Assembly (NCBI GenBank): GCA_013399015.1
Contig: VWZX01006843.1
Location: 186,001-250,000, forward strand
DNA: 64,000 nt
Source: Galbula dea
Taxonomy: Eukaryota > Chordata > Aves > Piciformes > Galbulidae
Direction: 5' to 3'
Part shown: in pieces, positions 28,769 to 41,504 of the stretch
How positions within the stretch are numbered: position 1 is the first letter of the stretch
Layout of the letters: every line of letters starts with the position of its first letter
Notes under the pieces: model-generated
What the model was told of the DNA's origin: nothing
The model's database searches: none
What the model saw: the letters and a program-made list of their open reading frames with translations, nothing else
Translations under genes and position numbers: made by a program

Positions 28769-29461
28769 ACAATATACATGTATTTTGATCAATCACTGCC
28801 AAGTGACATAATTTTGTGTATGTGTATATTGAGGCTTATATTAGAATTGTTCAGTTCCAACAAGTTATCATACAGTTTTAGGCTTCTGTTGTTTAAATAA
28901 GATACCAGAGAAAGGTGAGCCATCTAAACCCAATATTCACATTTCCTTTACAGTGCATTTCAAGCACACTGAAGAATTTCTTTGCCATTTCTTTCATTCT
29001 CTTCCTTTTCATAATTCATTTCCCTCTTCTACTTGATTGTGTTAATAGACAAAGAATATGGCAATATGTGCACAACTACTGGCTGGTCACACATAACATA
29101 GAAAATGAGAAATGAGAAAATGAAAAATAAAAATTGAAGTATCTTTACACTGCAAGACCAGATCAACTTACCATGCTATACTGGAATGCATGTTTTCTGT
29201 TGGTTCCCAGTATCTTACTGTAAAACTGATCTATTTCCTCTGACAAGTCACTGATGAATATAATAAACAATTGCTTTTATCAGGCTTTAAGTCTAAGTAT
29301 GCAACAGCATGTTTTTAAAAAATGCTACTCATGTACACTTAAGTTTAAAATACCTTCCCAAAACCTACTCTGAATTCATCCCAGAGAGATATGTCATACC
29401 ACATTCTCTGTAACTTTGTACATTCAGGAAGAGACTTCCAAACTTCCTTGACAATGCAGTC

Positions 29462-29634
29462 ACAGTATCACAGTATGTTAGGAGTTGGAAGGGACCTCGA
29501 AAGATCATCTAGTCCAACTCCCTGCCAGAGCAGGATTCCCTAAGACTAGGTCACAACAAATCTCCCCTGACCAGGAATTGAACCAAGGTCCCAGCAGTGA
29601 GGGCACTGAATCCTAACCACTAGACCACCTCCTC
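29462..29634 (-). mobile_element. SINE-like element: tRNA-Glu head with CR1 tail
   Basis: Read on the minus strand, the element has a tRNA-Glu-like head (29634 to 29563) followed directly by a CR1 3' tail (29562 to 29462) ending in two 'atactgtg' units. The head keeps an A box (TGGTCTAGTGG, 29617-29627), a B box (GGTTCAATTCC, 29574-29584) and an anticodon loop with CTC. It is degenerate: the acceptor stem no longer pairs well, and the base before the anticodon is C instead of U. It is therefore not a working tRNA. A tRNA promoter joined to a LINE tail is the architecture of a SINE mobilised by CR1 machinery. The known avian example, TguSINE1, is described as tRNA-Ile derived, so a Glu head would be distinct. 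No clear target-site duplication was found, and a chance tRNA retrocopy beside a CR1 fragment is possible. Confidence 0.75.
29563..29634 (-). tRNA. tRNA-Glu(CTC)-derived pseudogene, head of the SINE-like element
   Basis: The minus-strand segment follows tRNA-Glu closely through the D arm, anticodon arm and T arm, with anticodon CTC. The anticodon stem still pairs with wobbles. The acceptor stem is mismatched and U33 has become C. I read it as a tRNA-derived relic and not an active gene. Confidence 0.7.
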
Positions 29635-32600
29635 TCAGATCCATATAGCTTCTGGGGGCTTAAATAATCAATTAGATCCTTAACTGGATTCTCAAAAGTG
29701 ACAACGTGCCTGCTCCAACAGATTTTCAAGCAACTCTTCAGGCACTTCTAAAGATCCAACTCTTTATGCATATTAAATGAAGGGAGCCCACCCTCTAACA
29801 TCTGCTTAGGTGAGAACTTCAAGTGATTTTACCAGAAGGATTGGGCAGAAGTTGACAAGGAGAAGACTTGTCTCACTGAGAATATCAAATGACTCTCAAG
29901 GCTTGTTTGCTAAGAGTTGACATTAAACTTCACAAAGGATGCCCTGGATTTTTACTGTTTCTGAAACAAAATTCTTGCCTGCCTTCCAAAAAACCCAACT
30001 GTTGTTACTGAGAAAAGGGAAAAACTGAAATAAGGATGAATAACAACATAGGAGACCAGCAGAATAAATCTAGAGAACTCAACTACATCCATCCCTCCAT
30101 CCATCCAGTTTTTAAAAACTGACTTTATTCAGCTATAAGCCTTCAAAAAACCCATTTCCCCCCCATATTTTATATTTACCCAAATTCCTTTGGACCTATT
30201 AAATGAGCAAATCCTTTTTGAAAACAGTACAACATGGCTGAAATGCAATAAATATAAGCATTTTAATATTTAAGTGAGCAAAATGAATTTCAGTGTGTTT
30301 TCAGATTGGTTTTCTTCAGTGCAGAGTTTCTTTATTTATCCAAATAAAATGGATTTGAGTGTGTGGCAGCTTTAAGGAGATATACAGCACTATTCAATGG
30401 CTTTGTGAACTTGGGAAGATATTATGAATAATGGATTTGCTGTGCTCTTAGACATGAAGCCACAACAAAAACAATACCATTCTAGGTTCTTTAATAAGCA
30501 GCTACTGGGGTAAGGAATAAAAAGCTTGGCATAATAATTAAAGCTACAGGTGCCTCCAGTTTTGTTCAGATCACTGTTGCAAACTATGGGACTGGCTCTG
30601 TGTTTTCAGAAGGAAAAAAATACTCAAACTGGGTATGAAAGGCTGAATTCCCAAGGCTACCTCCTACCACTCTGATTTGCTGCTTTCTTCTTACAAGCCC
30701 GTTTTTATATCATCCTACTCCCCCAAAACAGAACTGGAAAAGAATTGTATTTCCCTCTTTCAACAGCTGGAGGAAAAGGTTAGCTTGAAACATATGCACT
30801 AAATATAAGAGTACTGCTTAAGTTTCCTCCTTCTATAGATAAGAACATATATCCCTCTTTTCAAGGGGAGAGAATCCTTTGCTTCATTTAGTAATTAATT
30901 CAAAATCCTTAGATTTCATGAGCAAATTACTCTTAAGCATGAATGGAAACAACATCTAATCATTTTCAATATAGACTTGACCAAAATAAACTGAAAAGTG
31001 TACCTGTTGGTCCTCTTGGAAAGAATCTGGTCTCAATCTACGAGAAAATTAGAAGTTTGGGACATCAAATCCATTCCTAATAGTGTGCAAGTTTTCCATG
31101 CTTGACACTACAGGACTGGAAAATGTAGCAAGTTCCCTGAGGGACTGGAAACTTCTGAGTAGGAGAAAGTAGGACATTACCTACTGAGGTGGAATGATCT
31201 GATCCTCCTTTTCTTCCCACACTTACAAATGCAAAAACTGACCATGTGGCATGCACAGTCACAAAGTAATTCTTCATATAAGTATTTCTAAAAGCATACT
31301 GAAGAGAAGCTTAGTAATCAGGATCTCAAAATCTGGTCCCAAAAGCCCAGCTGGTGTTCTTGGTAACCAACAGGCCAGTACTTGCCAAGATGTTAATACT
31401 GGCATTGCAATTTTAGAAGTTGTACCTTGTTGGTAAATATATCTCCAGCAAGTCAATACTAACATTTTCAGTTGCACAAAGCAAAGATTAGTTTGAACTA
31501 TTGTTTTAGGTGCTGAATATTTAATCAAAGTATAGTCAAGCCATGAAGGATAACCTGATAAGGATTACTTCAAAGGTTGATACATTTAGGATTAGGTTTT
31601 CATCAACCCATAGTGCTAGCTGCTGACTTCACACCTGGTGTTGCACACTGTGTACTCAAGCCCTTGTTTTTATCTTAAACTTTGAAACACAGTTAGCTCA
31701 GATCTGTATTACTATGAAACAAACTCTGACATGAAAAAAAGAAAATCTATGAAAAGGGGGTTTTAACTGGGAGAACATAACTGCAGAAGATCATCTCTAT
31801 TTTTTTTTCTTAGAACTTCAGAGGAGGGATACAAGTATAACTTCAACTATGTTCACAGCACGCAGCTAACTAACATGTCCTTTATGCAACAGAAATGGTC
31901 CATGACTATCTGCTCTGTAATAAATAATTCACAAATTTTGTTGACATTTTACTGCAGTCCCAATATTGACTGTATTATCCTCAAAATTTTTGGTGACAGA
32001 AATATGTTTGAAAGAGATACTAAAATATAAAGGAGTTCATTGGTTTTGCATCAACTGGATAATTCCAATACATATTTAATAGGTTTCCCACAGATACACA
32101 TGCCTTTGTAGGCTCTGAGTTCAGTAAATAAATGCACAAAAATTGTCTTTCAGATGGTGAACTCATTCCTAGCTGGGAAAGAAGTTGGCCAGTCTAGAAC
32201 AAGATTTTTGCATGATGTTGTGTCTCAGTTCACATGAGGAAACCTGATCTGAATACTGCAAGTGCAGTTGGGAAATGCCAGCATTTTTATTTTCTTCACC
32301 CTGATCTTCACCTCCATTAAGGCAAAAACCTCTCTTGTTTTCATGAGAAGCATCAGACTGGCTATGTAAACAGTGCAAAGACTTAACCACTTGTATCATG
32401 TGATTATAAGCTTCATACCTTTCAAAGCCAGCTCTGAAGATTCTGAGATCTGGCTCAAAGAAAAATCCACACAGAGTACCCATTTAAATGTATGTGGTCC
32501 TACCCATTTAGGGAAATTTAAGATTTAGGACAGAAATGAGCCCCAAGTTTTTGAAAACCTACACCAAGAAAAGAAACCATTGTTGGCCTAAAAATGATAT

Positions 32601-35600
32601 TCATTTACATTTTAAGAAGGCACAAACACAGTTCAAGGTCTTCCAACTTCATTAAAAGACCCATCAGACCTTTTTTACCTAAGAAGTTATTGTTTAAGGA
32701 TTAAGATGTGACTTGTGTTCATATTTCAGCTGAGGCTAGTCAAAGACAAATGCAGTTTGCTTTAAGAGGATACATATGGTAGACAACTAGAGTTCCAGTA
32801 TTGGGGAGAGAAAATAATCTGGAAACTGCCTAGAGCAAAAGGACAAGGAATATATATGTATATAAATATAGATGACAACAGGAATTTATGTGTATAAAGG
32901 CATCCATTGCAGCAGACTTTCATTTTGAAATCAAATGACCAACTCATCTAATTTCAAACTAGAAGAGAGAGGCACCTAAAATAGTTCAACATTCAGGTGG
33001 ATATGCCTATCAAAGTACTGCTGCTTATGAATAATAAAACTGTTCTTGTGACTTGGGTGGAGGCACAAGCAGGGAAACAGTCTACAATTGTGCTGCAGCA
33101 AGCACACTGTGATTTTGGGTAACAATACTCCACTTTAACATGTATCCCTGACTCACATGTGTAATATTTGCATTAACTGGTACTGACAGGATATGATTGT
33201 GGTGATTGAAATACATCATCTTAATGAACTGTTGTCTTCACTGAATTCCATAATAATACCTGACAGTTTTGACTGCTGTATGAATTACTCTGTTGGTACC
33301 ATTCATTTTAGTTTTGGTTGAGATGCTGTGAGACAGTATTTCTAGGAATACAACAGGTAAGGAAAAGACTACCAGTAATGAGTGAATGTAACATGAAGCA
33401 AAGAAAACAACTGGATAATGAGAACCTGATATAGAATGAAAAACTATGCTATGACCTACAATGTGCTGAATGTCTGCAGGGCTCATCCTTTGCATTTGGA
33501 TACTGAATGTAGGATGGTGGAAATACCCTGCCAAGATGTGAACAATATTTTGCAGAAACCACTGCTATCTGTACACTTGCAAATAAGAGGAGAAATCCAA
33601 CTTGCACATTGTCAAAGAGAGAGGAAAAAACCCAATAACTGAGCCTACTACAGCATATACAATCAAAGTGGAGTAAGTTTTCTAGACCTGCCAGCTAGTT
33701 GGGTTAGGATTTGGTGGAAGGAAGCTGAACCATTACCTTCCTAACTCTGCTTGTTCTTGAACTAGCTGTCAAGGAATCTAGGAGGCATTTTGACAAGAAC
33801 GGTAAACCAAGTAGAAAGGTGTCCAACTTACAGGAGATCACATTACCTTAGCAGTTTGAACAAATAAAGGATTCTGCTCTCCACAGGAATCCCTCAGCCA
33901 TCTACACAAAATCCACATCCAGTAAGTTTTTCCAAGCCATCCAAGCTCCTGAAATAATGAAAATAAGGAAACTGTTGAAATAAGGAAAAGATACATCTTT
34001 TTGTGCAAATCAAGTTCAATTTTCTCTGCTGTCTTTCTGTAAAAGAAGATGGAACTCTTTTCTAGGTACCTGATTGTAGAATTCAGACAAGCCTACTAGA
34101 AATATTTGCAGGTATGAGAACTGAGGTAGTTTAGAAAGAAGATCCATTCACTACACCACAGATTTAAAAAAACCCAAACAAGTAGTAACTTTGCCCCCCA
34201 TCCCTTAATCAAAACCAGTGCTGTATGTTTCAAGACCAGTGACAGAAATCAGAAGGCAAAACTCTTACATTTCTGTCTTTCCAATGTTTCAGAAAAAAAG
34301 CTCAAAGTATTTTGGATATTTAAAAACATGTTGTCATTTTAACTACTAAGAAATTCAGATGTTTCTTATGTACAAGCTAAATTAACATAGGTAGTTCCAA
34401 TAAAAAACACAGAAAACATTGATTTATTTAGACCTGTAGCCAAGAACCACCCATACCAACTTTTCAGTGGAATCCACACAATTCCTGTCATGTTTAAAGT
34501 GTAATTCCACAAAGACAGGTTACTGCTGTGTCTCAAATGGTGATTAGTTTATGCCACAAAGCTTGAAGGCTGACAATCTTTGCAATATCACTAACAGCAT
34601 ATGCTTGTAATTTCTTTAAGTATTAGTGTGCTTTGAGCATTGCTATACAACTGCTAACAAGTCTAGCATTGCTCTATTACTGCCTCCTCACATTTCTCAG
34701 GAATCTATATTACTACTGATATCCAGTACAGATTTTATTTCTTCTCACTCTGTAGGAAAGTTTGAGGACAATTCCTTTTGACATCTTTTAAATGTTACCA
34801 AGGAATGGAAAGTTATGCTTTTAATGATGGCTTCAGTAGTAACTCACTATATGGCCTTGAGTAAAGTACTTCACCTCTTTGCTTAGTTTTACCAAATGTA
34901 AATAACAGTTTCACTTGCCCACTTTAGGCATTCCAGGGGAATTAGTTAAGACTCATTTGGGATTTTTGGACTTGCAGATATGCAACCATATTAAAATTTT
35001 TTCATTACTAATTCCTGTTGTCTTGTACTAACCCTAAAGTTTTAAATAACTTTACAGTATGGAGTTCAAGCTATACTTATTGATTAAGTTTTGTACTTCA
35101 GGATTCATCTTTTTCAGTATTATGAAGATTAAGCCATACTTTCTCCTCAGCTGAACAGCTATGCACTGGATATAATTTTTTTCCCTGATAATTCACATCT
35201 TCAGATTGATTTTTATAGTCGGCTCTCTGGGAATTATAACAACTAGGTTTTAGACTTTCTTGGTCCTGAAAAATGTGTGATGGAACTGTAGCATAATTAT
35301 AAATTTGGAGAGTTTGGGCACAGGCCTCGTTTTGATTTGAGGGATTAATAGCAGGTTGTCTTTCCAGTGTTCCTCAGAGGATTCCAAAGGGAATTCTCCT
35401 TTATCAAAATGGCAAGCATTTCCTGATGTGCTGTCAGGACAGACATTACAAACTACACAAAGATTGTCCTTCCACATTTCCTCTGAGTTCTTCTACCTGT
35501 CTTCTAATTTCCTGGAGGACATTTGTCTTTTCTGAAAATAGATTAGCTTCACTTTTACTGGAATCAATTAAACATGGTATCTGGCCAGAAGAGCTTGTGG

Positions 35601-36375
35601 CTTCTGTCCCACTGAAAAGTGAGTCAGAGAAGTGTCTTCTGAAAGGGCTATTTTGACAAGGACTGGTTACACACCCTCATTCAGATTCAAAAATATGAAA
35701 GTATGGCTCCAGTTTGAAATGAGGCAATCTTTATGAGTTTCTTCAAAGGAGATTTTATAGAATTCTGATATGGATACATTTGGTGTGGTGAAAAATAACT
35801 ACAAATCTGATAGTAAATATTCCATTTAAAAGCTGTCCGTTGCCTGAGGGAAAAGGAAGAAAAAGAAACAGAGTATGAATGTAAAAGACACTAGGAGAAG
35901 TTAGGCTAACCTCTGAGGCTTTTCACATTGCTCTGGTGGCACAAAGCAACCAGTTTGACTAGCCAGCTTGTCAATTCAAACATTAACTTCTTTACTGAGA
36001 CTGAAGTAAAAAAACCCTGAACAACCAAAACAGTTTAAAATCAACTTAATCATGTCTTGCATTGCACACTGTCAAGATGTGTTAATAACAAAAATGTGCA
36101 GTATCATCATTCATGGTATCAGTCCAAGGAAAGCTAAAGTTGATTAGGGACTTCTAATTAAACAAATTCCATCCCTGCTTCATTTCTTTAAAATGCATAC
36201 TAAACCCAAATTTCCAGACTTAAAAAGTTTCTTATGAGAAGGAACAAAACTATAATCAGCACATATCAAGTGCAGAGACTTTATAACAGAAGCTAAGAAT
36301 CCCAATACAAGTTTAGGAACAAAAGAAGGAATTATTTAAATAAACTAGGAATTAATTTATGTCATATCTCAAGGA
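29635..36375. other. SPAG16 intron, no recognised element
   Basis: About 6.7 kb of AT-rich intronic DNA. It contains a short CATC/CCTC tract near 30090-30110 and a small TA-rich tract near 32850-32875. No coding block, LTR or CR1 copy is recognised. Confidence 0.5.
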
Positions 36376-36611
36376 GGGAAGGCTTAGATTGCATATAAGG
36401 AAGAGATTTTTTCACAATGAAGGTAGTGAGGCACTGGAACAGGTTGCCCAGAAAGGCAGTGGATGCCCCACCCTTGGCAGCATTCAATGCTAGGTTGGAT
36501 GGGGCTTTGAGTGACCTGGTCTAATTAAAGATCTCCCTGTCCATGGCAGTGGGGTTCGACTAGATATCTTCAAGGTGTTTCCAAAACAAACTCTTCTATT
36601 ATTTTATTCTG
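36376..36611 (+). repeat. CR1 LINE 3' fragment
   Basis: Sense CR1: 'ggaaggcttagattgcatat', then 'ggcactggaacaggttgccc', then 'ggttggatggggctttgag', then 'ggttcgactagatatcttca'. It ends in a degraded tail with ATT-rich units. The subfamily differs from the copy at 28.6 kb (it has the 'tggggctttgag' block). Confidence 0.9.
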
Positions 36612-39600
36612 TATAACATCTCACTCTGGGTAAAAAAAGTGAAAGCAAAAGGTTTCAAAAATTACTTTTCTGTATGTTTGGAAATAAATAAAAGAATATA
36701 TTAATACCTTAGTAGCATGATACTGTATTGGTGGTTCTGCAGGATAATTAACAGTGATCATTTCTTTGCAGCTGAGCAAATGCACCAAAGGATGCTAGTA
36801 ATGACTGAGGATTGATTCAAACAACTACATCTTTTAGAATTTTAAAATAATATTTCAATTATGGCAGAGATTTCAGGGACCTAGGCAAAAGATACTGTGT
36901 TAAATGAAAAAAGGAAACAAATAAGCAATGCATTAAAACCCAGCAAACAGAAAGCAGCTGTGGCTCCAGGTCACAAATATTTATTTACCCAGAAGTCTAC
37001 AGTACAGAACTACATTTCTCTGTGGCCTAATTCTGCTATATTTTGCACATTGGAGGAAAACAGAGCAAAATGAAGAACTGTTCCAATGACTATATAATAG
37101 AGGGGGAAAAATATTCTGAATGTTCTGACTTAACTGCAAATAATTTCTCAAGCTTAAAGCATAAATAACGATGTTTGCATTTAACATACAGTCTACAACA
37201 TATGTTTGCAAATCTAAATAACAGTCTGTGTTTACATGAGATATATGATGTTCAGTTTGATTTGCATATCAGAGACAGGCTGTAAATCTCTGATGATATT
37301 TACAGTTGGATAATTGAAATTAATCCTGCCAAAATGGCTTTGACAGTCCCGAATTTATGGTCTGGGGAAACAATCCTGGAACTGTTTGCTGTGCTATTAA
37401 CATGGCAAGCTATACATTTGCAATCTAAGTTATGCTGCTGAATAACAACCTGTTCACAAATTACAAGACTCTTCCTTTCTTCTCCCACTTTGTGTTCAAG
37501 TTGCTTCTTATAATCATTAAGAAAATGGGATAACCTTGAAGATAGTGGATATGCCTGTGTTTTGCTTTCCAGACCCATTCAATTTGAAAGCAGGCATCCA
37601 CCCAATTATGCAATATTAAGGAAGAAAGAGAGCTCTCATTTATAACATGTTAATTCCATAATAGTGGAAAAAATAAATCACTGGATTAAGCAGAATCACT
37701 GTGATTACTGGTTGCTACCCTACCACAAGTATGTTATTTTGTGCTGTGTCCCCTGTTCAAAGCTTGTGTCATCTGGGAGACACCTGGAGAGGGAGAATTC
37801 TAAAGATGAAAAAATAAACACATCCTCTGTGAGGATGGAAGGAAAAAAAAGGCTTTCTAAGCATCAAAAACCCTTGTGGAAAGCCTGCTCCACCTTCCCA
37901 TTATGTTACACACACCCAGACTGTAAAGGAGTCTGAAGGTGGTTACATATTTGTGTGGCACCTAGCACAGCTGCCTTCATCCATATCGGAGAACTCCAGG
38001 CACAAAGCAGATTCACAGGTGACACTCTGGGAAACATCTAGGATTAGTGCTGCCAAACTCAGCCAATTAGCTTGGCAATTTGCACTGCCAAGCCAAAACA
38101 CATTGCAGATTCTTTTTGTATAGCTTTTTTGTATGTGAGCATCAGCAAATTAAGAATCCAGACTGATCAATGGCTTTCCCTTATTTCCACGTCTTGCAAT
38201 ATATTCTGCATAGGTTAATTTTTCACTTGAATTACTCAAGATAGGTATAAAGCTCACCTGTGATTGAGTGTTCTGCAGAGTCAGGTGTGACAGTAAGGCC
38301 CCTGTTAAGGTGACAGTAGGTCTTCAAGTGGGATGTCTTAAGCTTTAAACAGCTGTGCCCTATTGTCACCAAGTCCATTTATACAGAAACTTTTCAACAG
38401 CACCTGATAGTTTCACTGTACTCATTTTAAACTGCACACATATCACATACACTTCTGTAGCCCATCTTAGAAATTATCTATACAGACTAGCTTAACAGGA
38501 CTCAACTGTCTTTTGGACTTAGCCAATGTAACATAAACAAACATATGGGCTTTTATTATGAACAGACTGGAAGTCCAGCAGTAAGGCTTTTTTATTCCAT
38601 ACTCTGAATACTCTTATTTTAAGCATACTTTTGTGCCACCTCCTTCTCTCTTTAGTCACTGAAATTTTTGCATAACTTCAGGTTTCAAAAATTAAATGCT
38701 GATAACAAATCTTTCTCATCATGGGTGTGCTCCTTAGTCTCTTATTTTCAAAGGCAAAACGCACACCAGGTACACTGAAGGTAGAAATGAGTGTTGGTAA
38801 TGAGTGTGAGTGGGAGGCATGGGTTGGTGATGAAGACTTGCTTTGATTCCTCTGACTAGAAAAGCTTCCCTGGTAGAGAAGATATTTTCAAGTGTCTAAA
38901 CAAAACCTTTGTCTATGCAAATTCAAAACCATTCTGACATAAAATTAAAGATATTCTTAGTATTATTTCTTACAGGTTATGAATATGTCATGAAGGATGA
39001 TCAAATCCTGCAGCAGGTTACGAAAAGAGGCAATGGAACAATGGATTTCCAGTGGTTTTGTTTCTAAGTAAAACACTGACCATCAATTCTTATAACTGAT
39101 AGTAATGGTGGAAGCATCATCTGTTATCAGAACAGGCTGACAATTTCTGTTATAAAACCCACTTCTCAGTTGTCTTGAACTTTGCCAAACTTTAACTTCT
39201 TTGTCTATGCTATTATAAAAATTGAATATTTGTTTCAAGATTTTACTTTAAGTAGCTGCTTTCAGCTTAGATGAAATAATTCAGAATAATTCATGAAAAG
39301 ATAAGTTGTTTATCCCCATTTGAAAACAATGTTTTTATTATTATTTAATGCTTCCTCAATTCACAAGTTGAAAGTAAGACTGAAAATCTGATACTGACAG
39401 AGTTTTAATTAGCTCTCAAAAAAATTTGGCTGAATTACCACACTGAAAACTCTCAACTCATATATGCTTTTTAGAGAACTACTTCATCTGTAGAACAAAA
39501 TCCCTTGACACTCCCATTTTACCAAGAGCACTCCTAAAGAGGTGTTTTGGTCTCAGTTGCAAGGCTCACTGCAACTGGGAGTGATGTAGGCAAAAGGAAC

Positions 39601-40538
39601 AAAGAAGAAATTCTCATTTGCTTTTTCAATGAAGCTTCTTTCCCTGCAGTGGTCAACAAGTTTGAGGAAGAATTTCAGCTCATTTGAATGCAAAGAAAGA
39701 AAAAGAACAAACAAGAGGAAATGGAAAAATCCCTTAAGGACTGGATAATAAAGAACCAGGAAAAACACTTATGAAACTGCAGGCTTGTGTGCTGATGACA
39801 TTCACTTATTAAGAAAATCAGACCTAGTACAGTACAATGGTGTCAGTAACACTACTCCTAAATCATTCAAGTCTAGATGGAATAGTCTGGAAAAAAAAAT
39901 CCATTCCAGTCCTTTGTGGTGCAAATTAATCAAAATATGTCAAATATAACTGAAGAAAGCTGAGGAACTAATAATTAATCAGTAAAGAGATACGTACTAA
40001 TATTCTAGAAGCACCTTCATAAAAATGTATTTGCCTGGATAACAAATAAATAAAGAGGTATACATTGATTTATTAATTAAGAATCATCTTGCCAAAATAT
40101 ATATAATAAACAAAATAGATTTTCACTTGTCCAGCCTTAAAGTATGTTGCATACTCATGAGTTAGAAATACTATATAGAAAACTTACTTAATTTTTGTTC
40201 ACTTACTTATTTAAATTACTTATTGAAGTTCCACAAAGCTCTGATTTTAAAAACACCCCAACAACACAGAATAACAAATGCCACATAAAAGCAAATACTT
40301 TTTTTTGTCACTATCTTAAATTAAGTTCTTCCCAGCTCCTTATTTAGTAAAGCCTTTATCTAGTAAATCACACCAAAGCCTGTTTTTTCAGCACTCCCAT
40401 TAATGTATCTATGTTCTTAAAGTGAAGTCCACAAACTGATCCCTCGACATCTCTCTCTCACTGGGCTAAAATATAAACCAGTGGTTATTAAGTAGAGCTA
40501 TCAATCAGCTAATAAAGAATGGCCAGTTAACTCCATAC
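36612..40538. other. SPAG16 intron, right part
   Basis: Intronic DNA immediately downstream (on the minus strand) of the exon at 40539-40703. No repeat family or RNA gene is recognised. AT-rich throughout, with scattered short homopolymers. Confidence 0.5.
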
Positions 40539-40703
40539 CTGTTAACAACCCATATTTTACTTGTGTTGTCCATGGAGGCAGAAGCCATGAAATCACCACA
40601 TGAATGCCATGAGCAGTCCCACCCAGTTGGAATGCACCTGTGTTTCAAAAAGTCCTGCATCTACACCATGGTAGCCCCACTTGAAGTGACCAGCTGTGTG
40701 CCA
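40539..40703 (-). pseudogene. SPAG16: SPAG16 WD40 exon with in-frame TAG stop and 7-codon deletion
   Basis: On the minus strand the acceptor 'tttcttgtaacag' precedes a 165-base exon (55 codons' worth) ending AACAG|GTATGG. The exon starts with the last base of one codon and ends with two bases of another, and that phase matches the exon at 17712-17838. In frame it reads G-T-Q-L-V-T-S-S-G-A-T-M-V, a TAG stop (40661-40663), a divergent segment ending C-I-P-T, then 'WDCSWHSCGDFMASASMDNT' and S-K-I-W-V-V-N. The CSWHSCGDF and SMD-TSKIW blocks are diagnostic of SPAG16. Compared with the family, about 7 codons containing the F-E-G-H motif are missing between C-I-P-T and W-D-C, a WD-repeat Trp has become Gln, and the closing W-D is W-V. 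The frame is otherwise preserved over the full exon. This is most simply a decaying SPAG16 exon. Confidence 0.88.
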
Positions 40704-41504
40704 CTGTTACAAGAAATAAGAATAATGAGTGGTTTCTGGCAACCATAGAGGTGAAGATTTTTCAAAGTACACTGTAAAATAATGTAACAGGTAGGTTAAG
40801 GAGCAATGGTTGACTTTACATTAGAATACACTCAAATAAAATCTATGTTTGAAAACATTAATATTACTTTAGGCAGCTTTCTGACACATAGATGAAGCTG
40901 TCATGTTTTAAATATGTTATCATAAGAAAGTAAAAGAAGATAGGAAGTAGCTATCTTCCATGGGAAAGGCTTCCAAAAATTACATCCTTGCTTTTCATAG
41001 TCTATTCATGAGTTTATCAGTAAAATAACTTAAGCCCAGAAAACTGCTTTCAAAAAAAGAATACAATAGCTTCAGGGAAGAATATTTTCTTATTTCCCAA
41101 ATCCATACCATTTTCTACATACAAATTATTGTTTAAACATCACAATTTTGTCTTTTCTGACTCAGTGTAAACAACTCAACATATTCATTATCTCTTGGGG
41201 TGATTGAGATGTTGCAGAAATGAGGACCACAAATCTTCAGATATAAACTAGTATAGCTGTATCCCATTTAAGCATGGACGTGTGGCTTCAGAGTGAGTTC
41301 AGTAACACTTCACACAACAACTAGTAGGGCATTCTTAATAAAAAGAAAATGGCAAGAAAAACTCTGTAATGATTCTCCTAGCAATCTTTACCAGATCCCT
41401 CCTGTGGCTCAGGATTTCTTTGAGACAGAAGTTTTGTGTTTAACAAGCATCTATGGACTTTTTTTTCCCCTTTCTATGACTAATTAATTTTTAAGCATAT
41501 GCAA
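40704..41504. other. Presumed SPAG16 intron, no recognised element
   Basis: AT-rich DNA upstream (minus strand) of the SPAG16 exon. I searched it for the preceding WD40 exon, expected to end with codons for F-H-P and a split Ser, and did not find it. Confidence 0.5.

Noticed and set aside
30088..30110. CATC-type simple repeat
   Set aside because: Too short and imperfect to merit a separate feature.
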